Part shown: positions 18,468 to 28,771 of the stretch, one piece after another
How positions within the stretch are numbered: position 1 is the stretch's first letter
Layout of the letters: every line of letters begins with the position of its first letter
NCBI RefSeq assembly: GCF_019448085.1
Contig: NZ_JAGFNZ010000003.1
Span: 1-64,000, forward strand
Reading direction: 5' to 3'
From: Caproiciproducens faecalis
GTDB taxonomy: Bacteria; Bacillota; Clostridia; Oscillospirales; Acutalibacteraceae
DNA length: 64,000 nt
Notes under the pieces: generated by a model
What the model was told of the DNA's origin: nothing
The model's database searches: none
The model's input: the letters and a program-made list of their open reading frames with translations, nothing else
Program-made: the position numbers and the translations under genes

Positions 18468-19532
18468 TTATTTTTTCATTCCTAAATAATCATCCGAATT
18501 CGTTTTTCCGCTTTTCGTTTTTGGTTTTGCGCTGCCTGCTTTTGGGGCTGCTTTCTGCTGCTGGGTGCTTTTTTCCTGCCTTGCGTAGGAGCCGCCGGCA
18601 ACAGGCTTCATTTTAGACTCATTCTCTTCCAGAAGGGCAACTCTCTGCGCTTCCGCCTTCGCGTTCAAATCCGCAGGGCTGAACCAGATATTCAGAATAA
18701 TGGTTTGCAGAAAACCGAATACGGTTGATATAATCCAATAAAAGCCGACTGCCGCGGGCATTGTGCAGGCAAGCCATGCACTGAACAGCGGCATCAGATA
18801 GAGCATTCCTTTCATGCATCCCTGCTGCTGCTGCATCCCCGGCTGCATCTTCATCATAAAGTACTGGGTTACCAATGAGGAAACCAGGCACAGTGCCGGA
18901 ATGATCCAAAGGTTGGAACGGAAAAGCGTGCCGAAGATATTCGCGCCGTCGCTCGGCGTGTCCAAAAGGTTCAGACCCATAAACTGGAACCCATGGCTGA
19001 AGGACTCTATTTTTGCAAGCTCACCCGCGCTGAACATCGTCAGCTGAGGTCTGAGCTGTTCAAAATGCTTGACAATTTCTATCTGTGCGTACTGCGCGGA
19101 AAAAGTTGCGCCAAGACCGGGGATCTGCTTGAGCATCTCAACAGCCTTTGTAATTCCGTCAACAGAAAGATGAAGGGCGTTTGCAAGCGGGTTTTGCACC
19201 GTATAAAACAGGCCAATCATGATGGGAAAAGGAATAAATGTCGTCAGGCAGCCGCTTGCCGGATTCACCCCTTCTTTGTCGTACATCTTCTGGGTTTCTT
19301 CCTGAAGCTTTACCTTGTCGTTTCCGTATTTTTTCTGCAGTTCTTTCTGCTTAGCAGCCATTTTGCTGTTCGCGGCCATCGATTTCTGCTGATTGATGGA
19401 AAACGGGAACATGACGATTTTCAATACAAGGGTGAACAAAATAATCGCGACGCCGTAATTCTGAATCAGCGTATAGAAAAACCAAAGCAGATAGCCGAGA
19501 ATGTTTCCGAAAAAATTAAAAATCTCCGTCAT
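18468..19532 (-). CDS. yidC: Membrane protein insertase YidC/OxaI
   Basis: 354-residue polytopic membrane insertase. There is no lipobox; the first segment is an uncleaved membrane helix (GNILGYLLWFFYTLIQNYGVAI). The cytoplasmic helical hairpin (KSMAANSKMAAKQKELQKKY) and later membrane helices surround the hydrophilic groove Arg expected in the first conserved helix region. The C-terminal tail is Lys-rich (KTKSGKTNSDDYLGMKK), which helps ribosome binding. It inserts small membrane proteins alone or with SecYEG. The loop between helices 2 and 3 (about 115-195) is longer than in B. subtilis SpoIIIJ. Confidence 0.96.
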   Translation of the reverse strand: MTEIFNFFGNILGYLLWFFYTLIQNYGVAIILFTLVLKIVMFPFSINQQKSMAANSKMAAKQKELQKKYGNDKVKLQEETQKMYDKEGVNPASGCLTTFIPFPIMIGLFYTVQNPLANALHLSVDGITKAVEMLKQIPGLGATFSAQYAQIEIVKHFEQLRPQLTMFSAGELAKIESFSHGFQFMGLNLLDTPSDGANIFGTLFRSNLWIIPALCLVSSLVTQYFMMKMQPGMQQQQGCMKGMLYLMPLFSAWLACTMPAAVGFYWIISTVFGFLQTIILNIWFSPADLNAKAEAQRVALLEENESKMKPVAGGSYARQEKSTQQQKAAPKAGSAKPKTKSGKTNSDDYLGMKK

Positions 19533-19556
19533 ATGGGCAATACTCCTCTATATTGG

Positions 19557-19784
19557 TTATCGCTTGTCCCGCTTTTCCGGAACGGGGTCATACCCCCCGC
19601 GGCTGAACGGGTTACAGCGCAGTATCCGAAAGAATGCAAGCCAAAATCCTTTAAACGCACCAAAACGCTCAATCGCCTCTATTGCGTAATTCGAGCAGGT
19701 GGGATAATATTTGCAGCACGGCTTTTTGTAGGGTGAAATTGCTTTCTGATAAAACCTGATAAGCAAAATAAGCGGGCGCTTCAT
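19557..19784 (-). CDS. yidD: Membrane protein insertion efficiency factor YidD
   Basis: 75 residues, typical of the family. The hallmark is [33 protein letters not shown] with three conserved Cys, in short [17 protein letters not shown]. YidD is a small amphipathic cytoplasmic-membrane protein that assists YidC-dependent insertion. Its ATG overlaps the rnpA stop by four bases, a classic translational coupling. Confidence 0.96.
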   Translation of the reverse strand: MKRPLILLIRFYQKAISPYKKPCCKYYPTCSNYAIEAIERFGAFKGFWLAFFRILRCNPFSRGGYDPVPEKRDKR

Positions 19785-20116
19785 TTTAAAACCCCCGCGT
19801 TTTTCAGCTGCACCACCATCGCACGGGAAATGTCCGTGCTTTTTACAAAAGGTGTTTTGCCCCTGGCCACAAAAATAATATCATATCCCGGAGCAATTTC
19901 CGGCACCAGGGTTCTGAAAGCTTCACGGATTACCCGACGGGAACGGTTTCTTTTCACGGCGTTGCCGATTTTTTTGCTGGTGGTAATTCCTACCCGTACA
20001 TTTTTACTGCGATTTTTCAGAACATAGGAAATCACAACAGGGCTGACATACGACTTTCCCCGTGCGTAAATCCTGCGAAAATCCTTGTTTTCTTTTATGG
20101 GAATCAATAAATCCAT
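19781..20116 (-). CDS. rnpA: Ribonuclease P protein component
   Basis: 111-residue protein subunit of RNase P, which removes the 5' leader of pre-tRNA. The RNR motif is visible in [34 protein letters not shown] at the N terminus matches the family. ATG 20116 gives the family length; an in-frame TTG at 20161 would add 15 unrelated residues. Neither start has a strong Shine-Dalgarno. A terminator-like hairpin separates it from rpmH, so expression may depend on read-through. Confidence 0.93.
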   Translation of the reverse strand: MDLLIPIKENKDFRRIYARGKSYVSPVVISYVLKNRSKNVRVGITTSKKIGNAVKRNRSRRVIREAFRTLVPEIAPGYDIIFVARGKTPFVKSTDISRAMVVQLKNAGVLK

Positions 20117-20162
20117 ACTTAAAATCGCACCACAATTCTGATTTGTTCCGTGAAGCAGCAAA

Positions 20163-20192
20163 GCTAAAAAGAAAGGCCACTCACCGTGGCCC
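20163..20192 (-). terminator. Attenuator-like terminator between rpmH and rnpA
   Basis: On the minus strand GGGCCAC-GGTGA-GTGGCC is followed by TTTCTTTTT, six bases past the rpmH stop and before rnpA. The hairpin probably lowers rnpA relative to the much more abundant L34. Confidence 0.75.
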
Positions 20193-20198
20193 TTTTGC

Positions 20199-20333
20199 TT
20201 AGTAGCTCAAACGTGCTCTGCCCTTTGCTCTGCGGCGGGCCAAAACCTTACGGCCGTTGCTTGTGGACATTCTTTTTCTGAAACCATGCTCCTTTTTTCT
20301 GTGGAGCTTCTTTGGTTGATAAGTTCTCAGCAT
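20199..20333 (-). CDS. rpmH: 50S ribosomal protein L34
   Basis: 44-residue ribosomal protein read directly from the sequence: it begins [18 protein letters not shown] and ends [12 protein letters not shown], with the conserved [14 protein letters not shown] centre. AAAGGAGG precedes the ATG, and a consensus SigA promoter lies about 40 bases upstream. It is the first gene of the leftward origin-proximal operon, divergent from dnaA. Confidence 0.97.
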   Translation of the reverse strand: MLRTYQPKKLHRKKEHGFRKRMSTSNGRKVLARRRAKGRARLSY

Positions 20334-20373
20334 GAAAAAACCTCCTTTCGGGGTACAAACCTTGCAATATAGC

Positions 20374-20403
20374 ATTATATATTAAATATGCGCAGCCTGT
20401 CAA
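20374..20403 (-). promoter_or_regulatory. SigA promoter of rpmH
   Basis: Consensus TTGACA (20398-20403) and TATAAT (20374-20379) on the minus strand, spacer 18 bases. Confidence 0.85.
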
Positions 20404-20687
20404 CCTAAATTTTGTCCCCCGTACCGAAAAATATTGGAATTTATCACTGTACAGGCTGATTTTTTTTGGGGTTGAGCTATATAAATCAATATACCACAAT
20501 TCCCTGTAAAAGAAAAGTGGAACCGACACATTTAAAAAAAATTTATATTCTATGTGTAATGCGCGCGTGCAATACAATATAGTGTATTTTAGACAATAAT
20601 TGAAATTTGAAATAAATTCTGTTTTGTGGTAATATAATTTATGTTATGCCTATGAGTATAAATAATTGTTAAAATGAGGTTTAAAGA
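20404..20687. other. AT-rich rpmH-dnaA intergenic region with dnaA promoter
   Basis: Very AT-rich DNA between the divergent rpmH and dnaA genes. A TATAAT at 20633-20638 is a likely dnaA -10 element, with TTGAAA at 20607 as a poorly spaced -35. A degenerate DnaA-box-like TTATCACTG lies near 20440. No perfect TTATCCACA is present. It may form part of a bipartite origin with the dnaA-dnaN gap. Confidence 0.5.
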
Positions 20688-22001
20688 ATGGAATCCTTTA
20701 CCGAGGTCTGGAATCTGGTCTGCGATTATTGCAAAAGCAAGATTACCGACATTGCTTATTCCACATGGATCAAACGCATAGAACCGGTCAATCTTGACTT
20801 TGCGCAGGGAGTTGCGGTCATCAAAGTCCCAAACGAACTCCACCGGCAGACCATCAAACATTATTATATGGATATGCTTGATGAAGCATTCACACAGATT
20901 TTCGGTCAGAAAATTCAGATACGCGTCTGTACGCCGGAAGAGGCGGGGGCGGAAAAGCAGAGCGACGAAACGCCCGCCATCAACGACGATTACGAATTTA
21001 CATTCGACACCTACATTGTGGGTTCCTCCAATAAATTTGCGCACGCCGCCTCCATGGCGGTAGCGAACAAGCCCGCCACCCTATATAATCCGCTTTTTAT
21101 TTACGGAAATTCAGGGCTGGGCAAAACGCACCTTCTTTATGCGATCTGCAATGAAATCAGCCGGACCAATCCGGAAATGAACATTATTTATATTAAAGGC
21201 GACGAGTTTACCAACGAGCTGATTGAGGCGATCCGCCGCGGCACCACCGCGGAGTTTCACAACCGTTACCGGAAGGCGGACGTGTTCCTCGTAGACGATA
21301 TTCAGTTTATTGCCGGAAAAGATTCCACCCAGGAGGAATTTTTCCATACCTTTAACACCTTATATGAAGCAAAAAAACAGATCGTACTGACTTCCGACCG
21401 GCCGCCGAAGGATATTGCCACTCTGGAGGAGCGTCTGCTCACCCGTTTTGAGTGGGGCCTGACCGCGGATATCCAGCCGCCGGACTTTGAAACGCGAATT
21501 GCCATTATTAAAAGGAAAGCGGAGCTTCTGGAAATTGATCTTCCGGACAATGTCGCCGAATACATAGCCAACCGGCTGAAGAATAACATCCGTCAGCTGG
21601 AGGGCGCGGTGAAAAAAATGAAAGCCTACTACCTGCTTGCCGGGGAAGACCCCAGCATTACGACGGCGCAGGCGGCAATCAGCGATATTATCAACAACGA
21701 CCAGCCCACCCCCTTCACCGTAGAGAAAATTATTGACGAAGTCGCGCGCACTTTCGGTACGACCGGCGAGGACATCCGTTCCTCCAAGCGTTCCGCAAAC
21801 ATTTCAAGCGCGCGTCAGATGGCTATTTATATAGTAAGGGAAATTACGCAGCTGCCAATGACCTCCATCGGCGAGGAATTCGGCGGACGCGACCATTCTA
21901 CCGTTGTCTATGCGATACAGCAGGTAGAAAAAGGGATTAAGCGCGACCAGAAAATCAAGGCGACCGTCGAAGATATTATTAAGAATATCCGTGACCGCTA
22001 A
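20688..22001 (+). CDS. dnaA: Chromosomal replication initiator DnaA
   Basis: 437-residue initiator with all four domains: the N-terminal DnaB/SirA-binding domain (1-80), a short linker (about 81-105), the AAA+ domain with Walker A GNSGLGKTHL (140-149) and Walker B VFLVDDIQF, and the C-terminal DNA-binding domain IV with the signature GGRDHSTVVYAIQQV. It opens oriC by assembling on DnaA boxes with ATP. The linker is short, as in other Clostridia. It is preceded by GAGG nine bases from ATG. The gap downstream carries the best DnaA-box cluster. Confidence 0.99.
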   Translation: MESFTEVWNLVCDYCKSKITDIAYSTWIKRIEPVNLDFAQGVAVIKVPNELHRQTIKHYYMDMLDEAFTQIFGQKIQIRVCTPEEAGAEKQSDETPAINDDYEFTFDTYIVGSSNKFAHAASMAVANKPATLYNPLFIYGNSGLGKTHLLYAICNEISRTNPEMNIIYIKGDEFTNELIEAIRRGTTAEFHNRYRKADVFLVDDIQFIAGKDSTQEEFFHTFNTLYEAKKQIVLTSDRPPKDIATLEERLLTRFEWGLTADIQPPDFETRIAIIKRKAELLEIDLPDNVAEYIANRLKNNIRQLEGAVKKMKAYYLLAGEDPSITTAQAAISDIINNDQPTPFTVEKIIDEVARTFGTTGEDIRSSKRSANISSARQMAIYIVREITQLPMTSIGEEFGGRDHSTVVYAIQQVEKGIKRDQKIKATVEDIIKNIRDR

Positions 22002-22307
22002 AAAGTGGAAAACCTGTTGACTTTTCAACAAATTCTGTTAATCTGCGTTTTTAACAGGTTTTTAGACCATTCGAAGTATTTAACTTGTTTTCAACATTCC
22101 CCACAGAGTTTTCAACACCCGGTTAAATACTTCTCTTTTATACGAACAGTTAACAAAATCTTAACATAAAAATCACAGACGGCAATGAACCAAAAATTCA
22201 CGCCGCAACAGGGTTTCCGGAATCTTTCAACTTTTCAGTGCCGCCTACTACTCTTACTAAATTAAATCTATACTATCTATTATAAAAAGGAAGCAGAGGG
22301 TGAGTTT
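22002..22307. other. Probable replication origin oriC (dnaA-dnaN gap)
   Basis: A 306-base gap with three copies of the DnaA-box-like 9-mer TTTTCAACA (22022-22030, 22088-22096, 22109-22117), an inverted TTTTCCACT (22004-22012) and a TTCCCCACA (22097-22105). These are followed by an AT-rich stretch (about 22120-22180) that could unwind. The position beside dnaA fits Firmicutes origins. None of the boxes is the perfect TTATCCACA, so the assignment is by clustering and context. Confidence 0.65.
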
Positions 22308-23420
22308 ATGAAAATAACCTGCAAACGGCAGCAGCTGAACGAAGCTGTGTTGAATGTTCAGCGTGCCGTGTCCACAAAATCATCTGTTCCCGCCCTGGAA
22401 GGCATCCTGCTCAAAACAGGCGAGAATGAAATTACCTTATGCGGCTATGACCTGGAACTGGGCATGACCACAAAAATAGAAGCTCAGGTGGAAGAGCCGG
22501 GCAGCATCGTTCTGAGCGCCCGCCTGTTTGGCGACATTGTCCGCCGTCTGCCGGCGGAAACCGTCTACCTTGCCACTGACGAAAAAAAGATCACCTCCAT
22601 CAAAAGCGGGCCCGCCGATTTCTCCATTGTGGGAATCCCCGCGGAGGAATACCCCGAGCTGCCGGCCATCACCGGAGAAACCTCCATCCGGATTGCGAAC
22701 AATATCTTAAAGAGCATGATCCGGCAGACGATTTTTGCCGTCGCGGAAAGCGACGCAAAACCCATCCACACCGGTACCCTGTTTGAACTGAGCAAAAATA
22801 AGATCCGTCTGATTTCCGTGGACGGCTACCGTCTTGCTCTGCGGGAAGAAACCGCTGCCTGCGGCGAAGAAACCAGCTTTGTTGTACCGGGCAAAACACT
22901 CGGCGAAGTCCTCAAGCTTCTGAGCGACGACGACACCGAGCTGGAAATTCAAATCGGCAGACGCCACATTTTGTTCCAGATTGGAAATTACTGCGTCATT
23001 TCCCGCCTTTTAGAGGGGGAATTTCTCGACTATAAAGCCGCAATTCCAAATACCAGCTCAACAGAGATCATTGTTTCCACCCGTTCGTTCATCGACAGCG
23101 TGGAGCGTGTCTCCCTTTTGATTACGGACAGACTGAAAAGCCCGGTTCGCTGTGTGTTTGAGGACGGGGAAATCAAGGTTTCCTGCTCCACTTCCATCGG
23201 TCACGCCAACGATCAGCTTTCCGCAAAAATTGACGGCGCGGGCGTGGAAATGGGTTTTAACAACCGCTATCTGCTTGACGCTCTTCGCAACACCGAGGGC
23301 GACGAGGTAAAAATACAGCTCAACGGGGCTTTAAGCCCGATGAAAATCCTTCCGCGGGAGGGGGATGCGTTCCTCTTCCTGGTGCTGCCGGTTCGTCTGA
23401 AAAGTGAGGCTCAGATATGA
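22308..23420 (+). CDS. dnaN: DNA polymerase III beta sliding clamp
   Basis: 370 residues in three clamp domains. It forms the ring that tethers polymerase and repair proteins to DNA. Typical segments are MKITCKRQQLNEAVLNVQRAV at the N terminus (shortened: LNEAVLNVQRAV), VDGYRLALREE in domain 2, and the closing LPREGDAFLFLVLPVRL with the conserved hydrophobic pocket end. AGAGGGTG precedes the ATG. It begins the dnaN-yaaA-recF cluster with overlapping stops and starts. Confidence 0.98.
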   Translation: MKITCKRQQLNEAVLNVQRAVSTKSSVPALEGILLKTGENEITLCGYDLELGMTTKIEAQVEEPGSIVLSARLFGDIVRRLPAETVYLATDEKKITSIKSGPADFSIVGIPAEEYPELPAITGETSIRIANNILKSMIRQTIFAVAESDAKPIHTGTLFELSKNKIRLISVDGYRLALREETAACGEETSFVVPGKTLGEVLKLLSDDDTELEIQIGRRHILFQIGNYCVISRLLEGEFLDYKAAIPNTSSTEIIVSTRSFIDSVERVSLLITDRLKSPVRCVFEDGEIKVSCSTSIGHANDQLSAKIDGAGVEMGFNNRYLLDALRNTEGDEVKIQLNGALSPMKILPREGDAFLFLVLPVRLKSEAQI

Positions 23421-23635
23421 AGATTGAAAAAATTGTCATCGATACCGAATTTATCCGTCTGGACGCTCTTTTAAAGCTTGGCGGCGCGGTGGACACCGGC
23501 GGCCGGGCAAAATTTGTTGTGCAGGCCGGTGAAGTGAAGGTCAACGGCGAAATCTGCACCATGCGCGGAAAGAAAATGAGAAACGGCGACAAAGCCGAGT
23601 ATAACGATGTGACATATGAGGTGTGTAACGGGTGA
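23417..23635 (+). CDS. yaaA: S4-domain RNA-binding protein YaaA
   Basis: 72-residue protein that is essentially one S4 domain: IRLDALLKLGGAVDTGGRAK and VKVNGEICTMRGKKM are the canonical S4 helices and turn. This family sits between dnaN and recF across Firmicutes; a role in ribosome assembly (50S) is reported for B. subtilis YaaA. It overlaps dnaN by four bases and recF by four bases (GTGA), so the three genes are translationally coupled. Confidence 0.93.
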   Translation: MKIEKIVIDTEFIRLDALLKLGGAVDTGGRAKFVVQAGEVKVNGEICTMRGKKMRNGDKAEYNDVTYEVCNG

Positions 23636-24699
23636 TTATCCAGCACCTGGAAGCTGAAAACTACCGAAATATCCGGCGCTGCGTGATAATTCCGCAGAAT
23701 GGGATCAATATAATCTATGGAAAAAATGCGCAGGGAAAAACCAATTTACTGGAAGCGGTCTGGCTTTTTACCGGCGGCCGTTCCTTTCGGGGAGCGAAGG
23801 ACGCCGACCTGATTCTGCAGGGGGAAGCCGGCGCAAAGCTCAGTCTGGAATTTTTCAGCGGCGAGCGCGTTCAGACGGCGGAAATTACGATTGAAAACGG
23901 GCGCAGAAGCGCTGCTTTAAACGGGATTCCGCAGAAAAACGCGTCCGGTCTGGTCGGAAAGTTCTTTTCCGTGATTTTTTCCCCGGAGCATATCGCGCTG
24001 GTGCGCGAGGGCCCCTCTCAGCGGCGCGATTTTATAGACGCCGCGCTCTGTCAGATCAAACCCGGTTATGCCGCGCTTTTGGCTCGATATAATCGAACGC
24101 TGAATCAGCGAAACACCCTTTTGAAAGATATTCCCCGTCATGCCGAGCTGATGGATACGCTGGAAATCTGGGATGAAAAGCTTGCTTCCTACGGCGAAGC
24201 GGTCGTCCTCGGCAGAATGGACTATATTCATAAAATCCGGGAACCGGTCAAAGAAATTTACGCCGGGATTTCCCAGCATACCGAAACCATCGATTTAACC
24301 TATCAGAAAAGTGCTGAGAACCTCAAAACGGCGCTCAAAGCGTCCCGCAGGGAGGATGTGGCACTGGGGCACACCAGCGTGGGGCCCCACCGCGACGACA
24401 TGGATATTTCCATTGACCAGCGCTGTGCCCGGTCGTTCGGTTCACAGGGACAGAAGCGTTCCGCCGTCCTTGCTTTGAAGCTTGCGGAGGCCGAAATGCT
24501 TTACCGCCAGACCGGGGAAAGACCGGTGATCCTTCTCGACGACGTCATGAGCGAGCTGGATTCCGGCAGACAGGATTATCTGCTTAATCACCTGAACAGC
24601 TGTCAGGTTTTTATAACCTGCTGTGAACCCGGTGCCATAAAGCAGCTCCGGGAAGGCGCCCTGTTTGAAATGGACAGCGGCACCCTGATAAAAAAATAG
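23632..24699 (+). CDS. recF: DNA replication and repair protein RecF
   Basis: 355-residue SMC-like ABC ATPase that loads RecA at single-strand gaps together with RecO and RecR. Walker A is YGKNAQGKTNLLEAV near residue 30. The ABC signature region is RSFGSQGQKRSAVLALKLAE, in short GSQGQKRS, and Walker B is ILLDDVMSELD. The GTG start overlaps the yaaA stop codon. Length and motifs are standard. Confidence 0.97.
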   Translation: MIIQHLEAENYRNIRRCVIIPQNGINIIYGKNAQGKTNLLEAVWLFTGGRSFRGAKDADLILQGEAGAKLSLEFFSGERVQTAEITIENGRRSAALNGIPQKNASGLVGKFFSVIFSPEHIALVREGPSQRRDFIDAALCQIKPGYAALLARYNRTLNQRNTLLKDIPRHAELMDTLEIWDEKLASYGEAVVLGRMDYIHKIREPVKEIYAGISQHTETIDLTYQKSAENLKTALKASRREDVALGHTSVGPHRDDMDISIDQRCARSFGSQGQKRSAVLALKLAEAEMLYRQTGERPVILLDDVMSELDSGRQDYLLNHLNSCQVFITCCEPGAIKQLREGALFEMDSGTLIKK

Positions 24700-24714
24700 G
24701 AAAGGTTTTATTTT

Positions 24715-24987
24715 ATGTATCTTCATCTAGGGCAGGACACGGTGATTAAAGTCAGTGATATTGTGGGCATATTCGATATGGAAACTTCTACCATTTCCCG
24801 GTCGACCAGAGATTATCTTTCCGCGGCTCAAAAAAAGGGCCGGGTCGTCAATGTTTCTATGGAAATGCCGAAATCCTTTGTACTTTGCTGTGATAAAAGC
24901 AACCGGATGACCGTTTATATCACACAGATTTCTTCTTCCACCCTTCTGAAAAGAACAGGGTTTATCGACGAAATATCTAATGTTTAA
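24715..24987 (+). CDS. remB: RemB-like regulatory protein (DUF370 family)
   Basis: 90-residue DUF370 protein. B. subtilis RemA and RemB (YaaB) belong here and RemA is a DNA-binding activator of matrix and osmoprotection genes; remB is the gene next to recF in Bacillus, and the same position is seen here. The N terminus MYLHLGQDTVIKVSDIVGIFDME is typical (shortened: LGQDTVIKVSDIVGIFD), as is VYITQISSSTLLKR at the end. The AAGG Shine-Dalgarno is weak. It may be regulatory, but its targets here are unknown. Confidence 0.9.
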   Translation: MYLHLGQDTVIKVSDIVGIFDMETSTISRSTRDYLSAAQKKGRVVNVSMEMPKSFVLCCDKSNRMTVYITQISSSTLLKRTGFIDEISNV

Positions 24988-25394
24988 TGGGTGAAAAAAT
25001 GAAAAAATTCCGAAAGGCACGATGTCCGCACTGCGGAAATAAACTGAGCCTGCTGCAAAGCTGGACCCTGAAAACCCAGGGCGAATACAAATGTCCTAAA
25101 TGCGGCGGCTACTCCAATATTGAGCTTGATTCCGCCGTCTACATTTTTGCCATTGCCGCAATCGTGCTCAGCGGGCTGATTTATCTTGTTTGGATGATAA
25201 GCGTAGGAGTGCTCAGCCTTGTTTCCATTTTTATGATTATGCTGCCGTATTTCCTGTTTTATCTGCTCTGTTTTTTTCTGGTCAGGCTGAGAAAACCTAC
25301 AGCCCGAAGAAAGCCCCCCGCCGCCGGCCGGCCGCAGCCGTCCCCCCAGCAGCAAACGCAGAAAATTTATGATAGAAACAGCAGGAGACTCTGA
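24987..25394 (+). CDS. Zinc-ribbon membrane protein of unknown function
   Basis: 135 residues. Two CxxC pairs (CPHC at 13-16 and CPKC at 36-39) predict an N-terminal zinc ribbon in the cytoplasm. Two membrane helices follow (about 48-70 and 73-100), then a short basic Pro/Gln-rich tail. It begins in a TAATG overlap with remB (ATG 24987; an in-frame ATG at 24999 is an alternative). Zinc-ribbon membrane proteins of this shape are common and unassigned in Clostridia. It lies between remB and gyrB on the same strand, so it is probably co-expressed with the origin genes. Confidence 0.75.
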   Translation: MGEKMKKFRKARCPHCGNKLSLLQSWTLKTQGEYKCPKCGGYSNIELDSAVYIFAIAAIVLSGLIYLVWMISVGVLSLVSIFMIMLPYFLFYLLCFFLVRLRKPTARRKPPAAGRPQPSPQQQTQKIYDRNSRRL

Positions 25395-25409
25395 ACCGTT
25401 TCGGCTTAA

Positions 25410-27389
<1,980 letters not shown>

Positions 27390-27437
27390 CGCGTACTTTT
27401 TCCCCTTGGTTTGGCTTTTTTGCAGGCAAAATTGGGT

Positions 27438-27463
27438 TATAATATTTACAATATGTAAATATT
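27438..27463. promoter_or_regulatory. Palindrome overlapping a -10 element upstream of the YcxB-like trio
   Basis: The inverted repeat AATATTTAC / GTAAATATT (27441-27449 and 27455-27463, five-base spacer) overlaps TATAAT at 27438-27443. It looks like a promoter with an operator in the gyrB to trio gap. The -35 is poorly matched. Confidence 0.5.
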
Positions 27464-27511
27464 GATGTATAAAATACAATTTGTAGTACATAGGCAGAAG
27501 GAGAATTTCTC

Positions 27512-28171
27512 ATGAAACATTTTGTGAAAGAACAGGATACCGCTTCCAAACCTCCTGAACCCCGGGGGGAACAGACCCCCGACGAGGATCAGCGAGAAAA
27601 GGACAGAGTAGAATGGGACGGTTCCGAAGCGGAACTGGTTGCCGATGAAACAGCGCTTGCTTTTGAAGAACAGCAAACGGGAATCAAGCTGAAATATACG
27701 CTGACCTCCGGCGAAATTTTTAAGGTGCTCTGGAAAAGTCAGTACACCGCGGCAAGGATGACGCTTTCCGTGATTGCGGTCGTGTTAAGCGCCGTGATGA
27801 CCGCCGTTTTTCTGACACAGTTCCGCGCGACGGGTGACAGCCGGTATCTTTCTCTGGCCGTGGTATGTCTGCTGCTGATTTTGACGGTCGCGGTTTTTCC
27901 GACGGCAGTCATCAGGGTGCATTCGTCAAAAATCGCGGACGGCCGGGAAATCCGCATGAAGGTTTACCCCGATCATATTGAAATGGGGCTGCCGGACAAA
28001 AAGTGGGAGATTGCGCTTGACGGAACCAGCGAATGTGTTCAGGTGGAAAATCTGATGGTACTGTACATAGACGACAGAAATATGGTGATTCTTCCGCTGC
28101 GCTGCGTGGAGCCGGCTGTTTTGCCGGAAATACAGGCGATGATTTTGGCGGGGACACACCCGAAAAGCTAG
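27512..28171 (+). CDS. YcxB-like membrane protein 1 (gyrase-gap trio)
   Basis: 219 residues. An acidic, probably disordered N-terminal 55 residues is followed by two adjacent membrane helices (about 83-103 and 111-135) and a C-terminal beta-rich domain of about 80 residues (YPDHIEMGLPDKKWEI to VILPLRCVEPA). The layout of helical hairpin plus cytoplasmic PH-like domain matches the YcxB-like family. The middle segment LTSGEIFKVLWKSQYTAARM precedes the first helix as in the family. No catalytic residue is visible. AGAAGGAG precedes ATG. It differs from its two neighbours by the acidic extension. Function unknown. Confidence 0.7.
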   Translation: MKHFVKEQDTASKPPEPRGEQTPDEDQREKDRVEWDGSEAELVADETALAFEEQQTGIKLKYTLTSGEIFKVLWKSQYTAARMTLSVIAVVLSAVMTAVFLTQFRATGDSRYLSLAVVCLLLILTVAVFPTAVIRVHSSKIADGREIRMKVYPDHIEMGLPDKKWEIALDGTSECVQVENLMVLYIDDRNMVILPLRCVEPAVLPEIQAMILAGTHPKS

Positions 28172-28192
28172 AAACGGAGAGGAGACGAAAAA

Positions 28193-28759
28193 ATGCCGAC
28201 GTTTTACGAAGGCGGGCCGGTTCACACGGTGGAACAGACCGTTGGCTCGGAAGATTACGCCGAGGCTTACTACACGGCGCAGAGCGCGGTTTCCCCCATG
28301 CATAGAAAATGGGTGCGCGCCGGAATCTGCCTTTCCGCGGCAATCGTCATCGCTTCCTTTATTCCGTTTTACCGCGCCCGGTTTTTTACCTGCTGGGGGC
28401 CTGCCTGCGGCATTGTGCTGGCGCTGGCGCTCGGATTTCTGTTCTTTTTCATTCAGCCGAACGATATTCGGAAATGGGCGGCGGAGCTGTACCGTTCCAA
28501 CCGGCTTTTGGAGCTGCCGCAGAAAATAGAAATTTACCGGGACAGCGTCGTCATTGAAACCAGCTGTGAGAAAATTCTGGAATATTGGACCGATTTCAGC
28601 AAATGCATAGAAACCCCCGCCGCGTTTGTCGTGACCGGCGGGCGGGAAAGGGACTTGCTGCTGATAAAAAAGCAGGGACTGTCTAACGAACAAATTAAGA
28701 AAATTTCCGAACACCTTGCCGGCGCGTTTGCTTCGCGCTATGTGAAAAGCGGGCGTTAA
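28193..28759 (+). CDS. YcxB-like membrane protein 2 (gyrase-gap trio)
   Basis: 188 residues with the same plan as its neighbours: a short N-terminal segment with the family's SEDYAEAYYTAQSAVS, two membrane helices (about 42-60 and 64-88), and a cytoplasmic domain beginning KIEIYRDSVVIETSCEKILEYW, in short IYRDSVVIETSCEKILEYW, and ending with a long helix SNEQIKKISEHLAGAF. The strand-turn pattern and the final helix resemble YcxB-like proteins. GGAGA-type Shine-Dalgarno precedes ATG. It sits 21 bases after protein 1 and 12 before protein 3. No function known. Confidence 0.75.
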   Translation: MPTFYEGGPVHTVEQTVGSEDYAEAYYTAQSAVSPMHRKWVRAGICLSAAIVIASFIPFYRARFFTCWGPACGIVLALALGFLFFFIQPNDIRKWAAELYRSNRLLELPQKIEIYRDSVVIETSCEKILEYWTDFSKCIETPAAFVVTGGRERDLLLIKKQGLSNEQIKKISEHLAGAFASRYVKSGR

Positions 28760-28771
28760 GGAGGGATTTAT

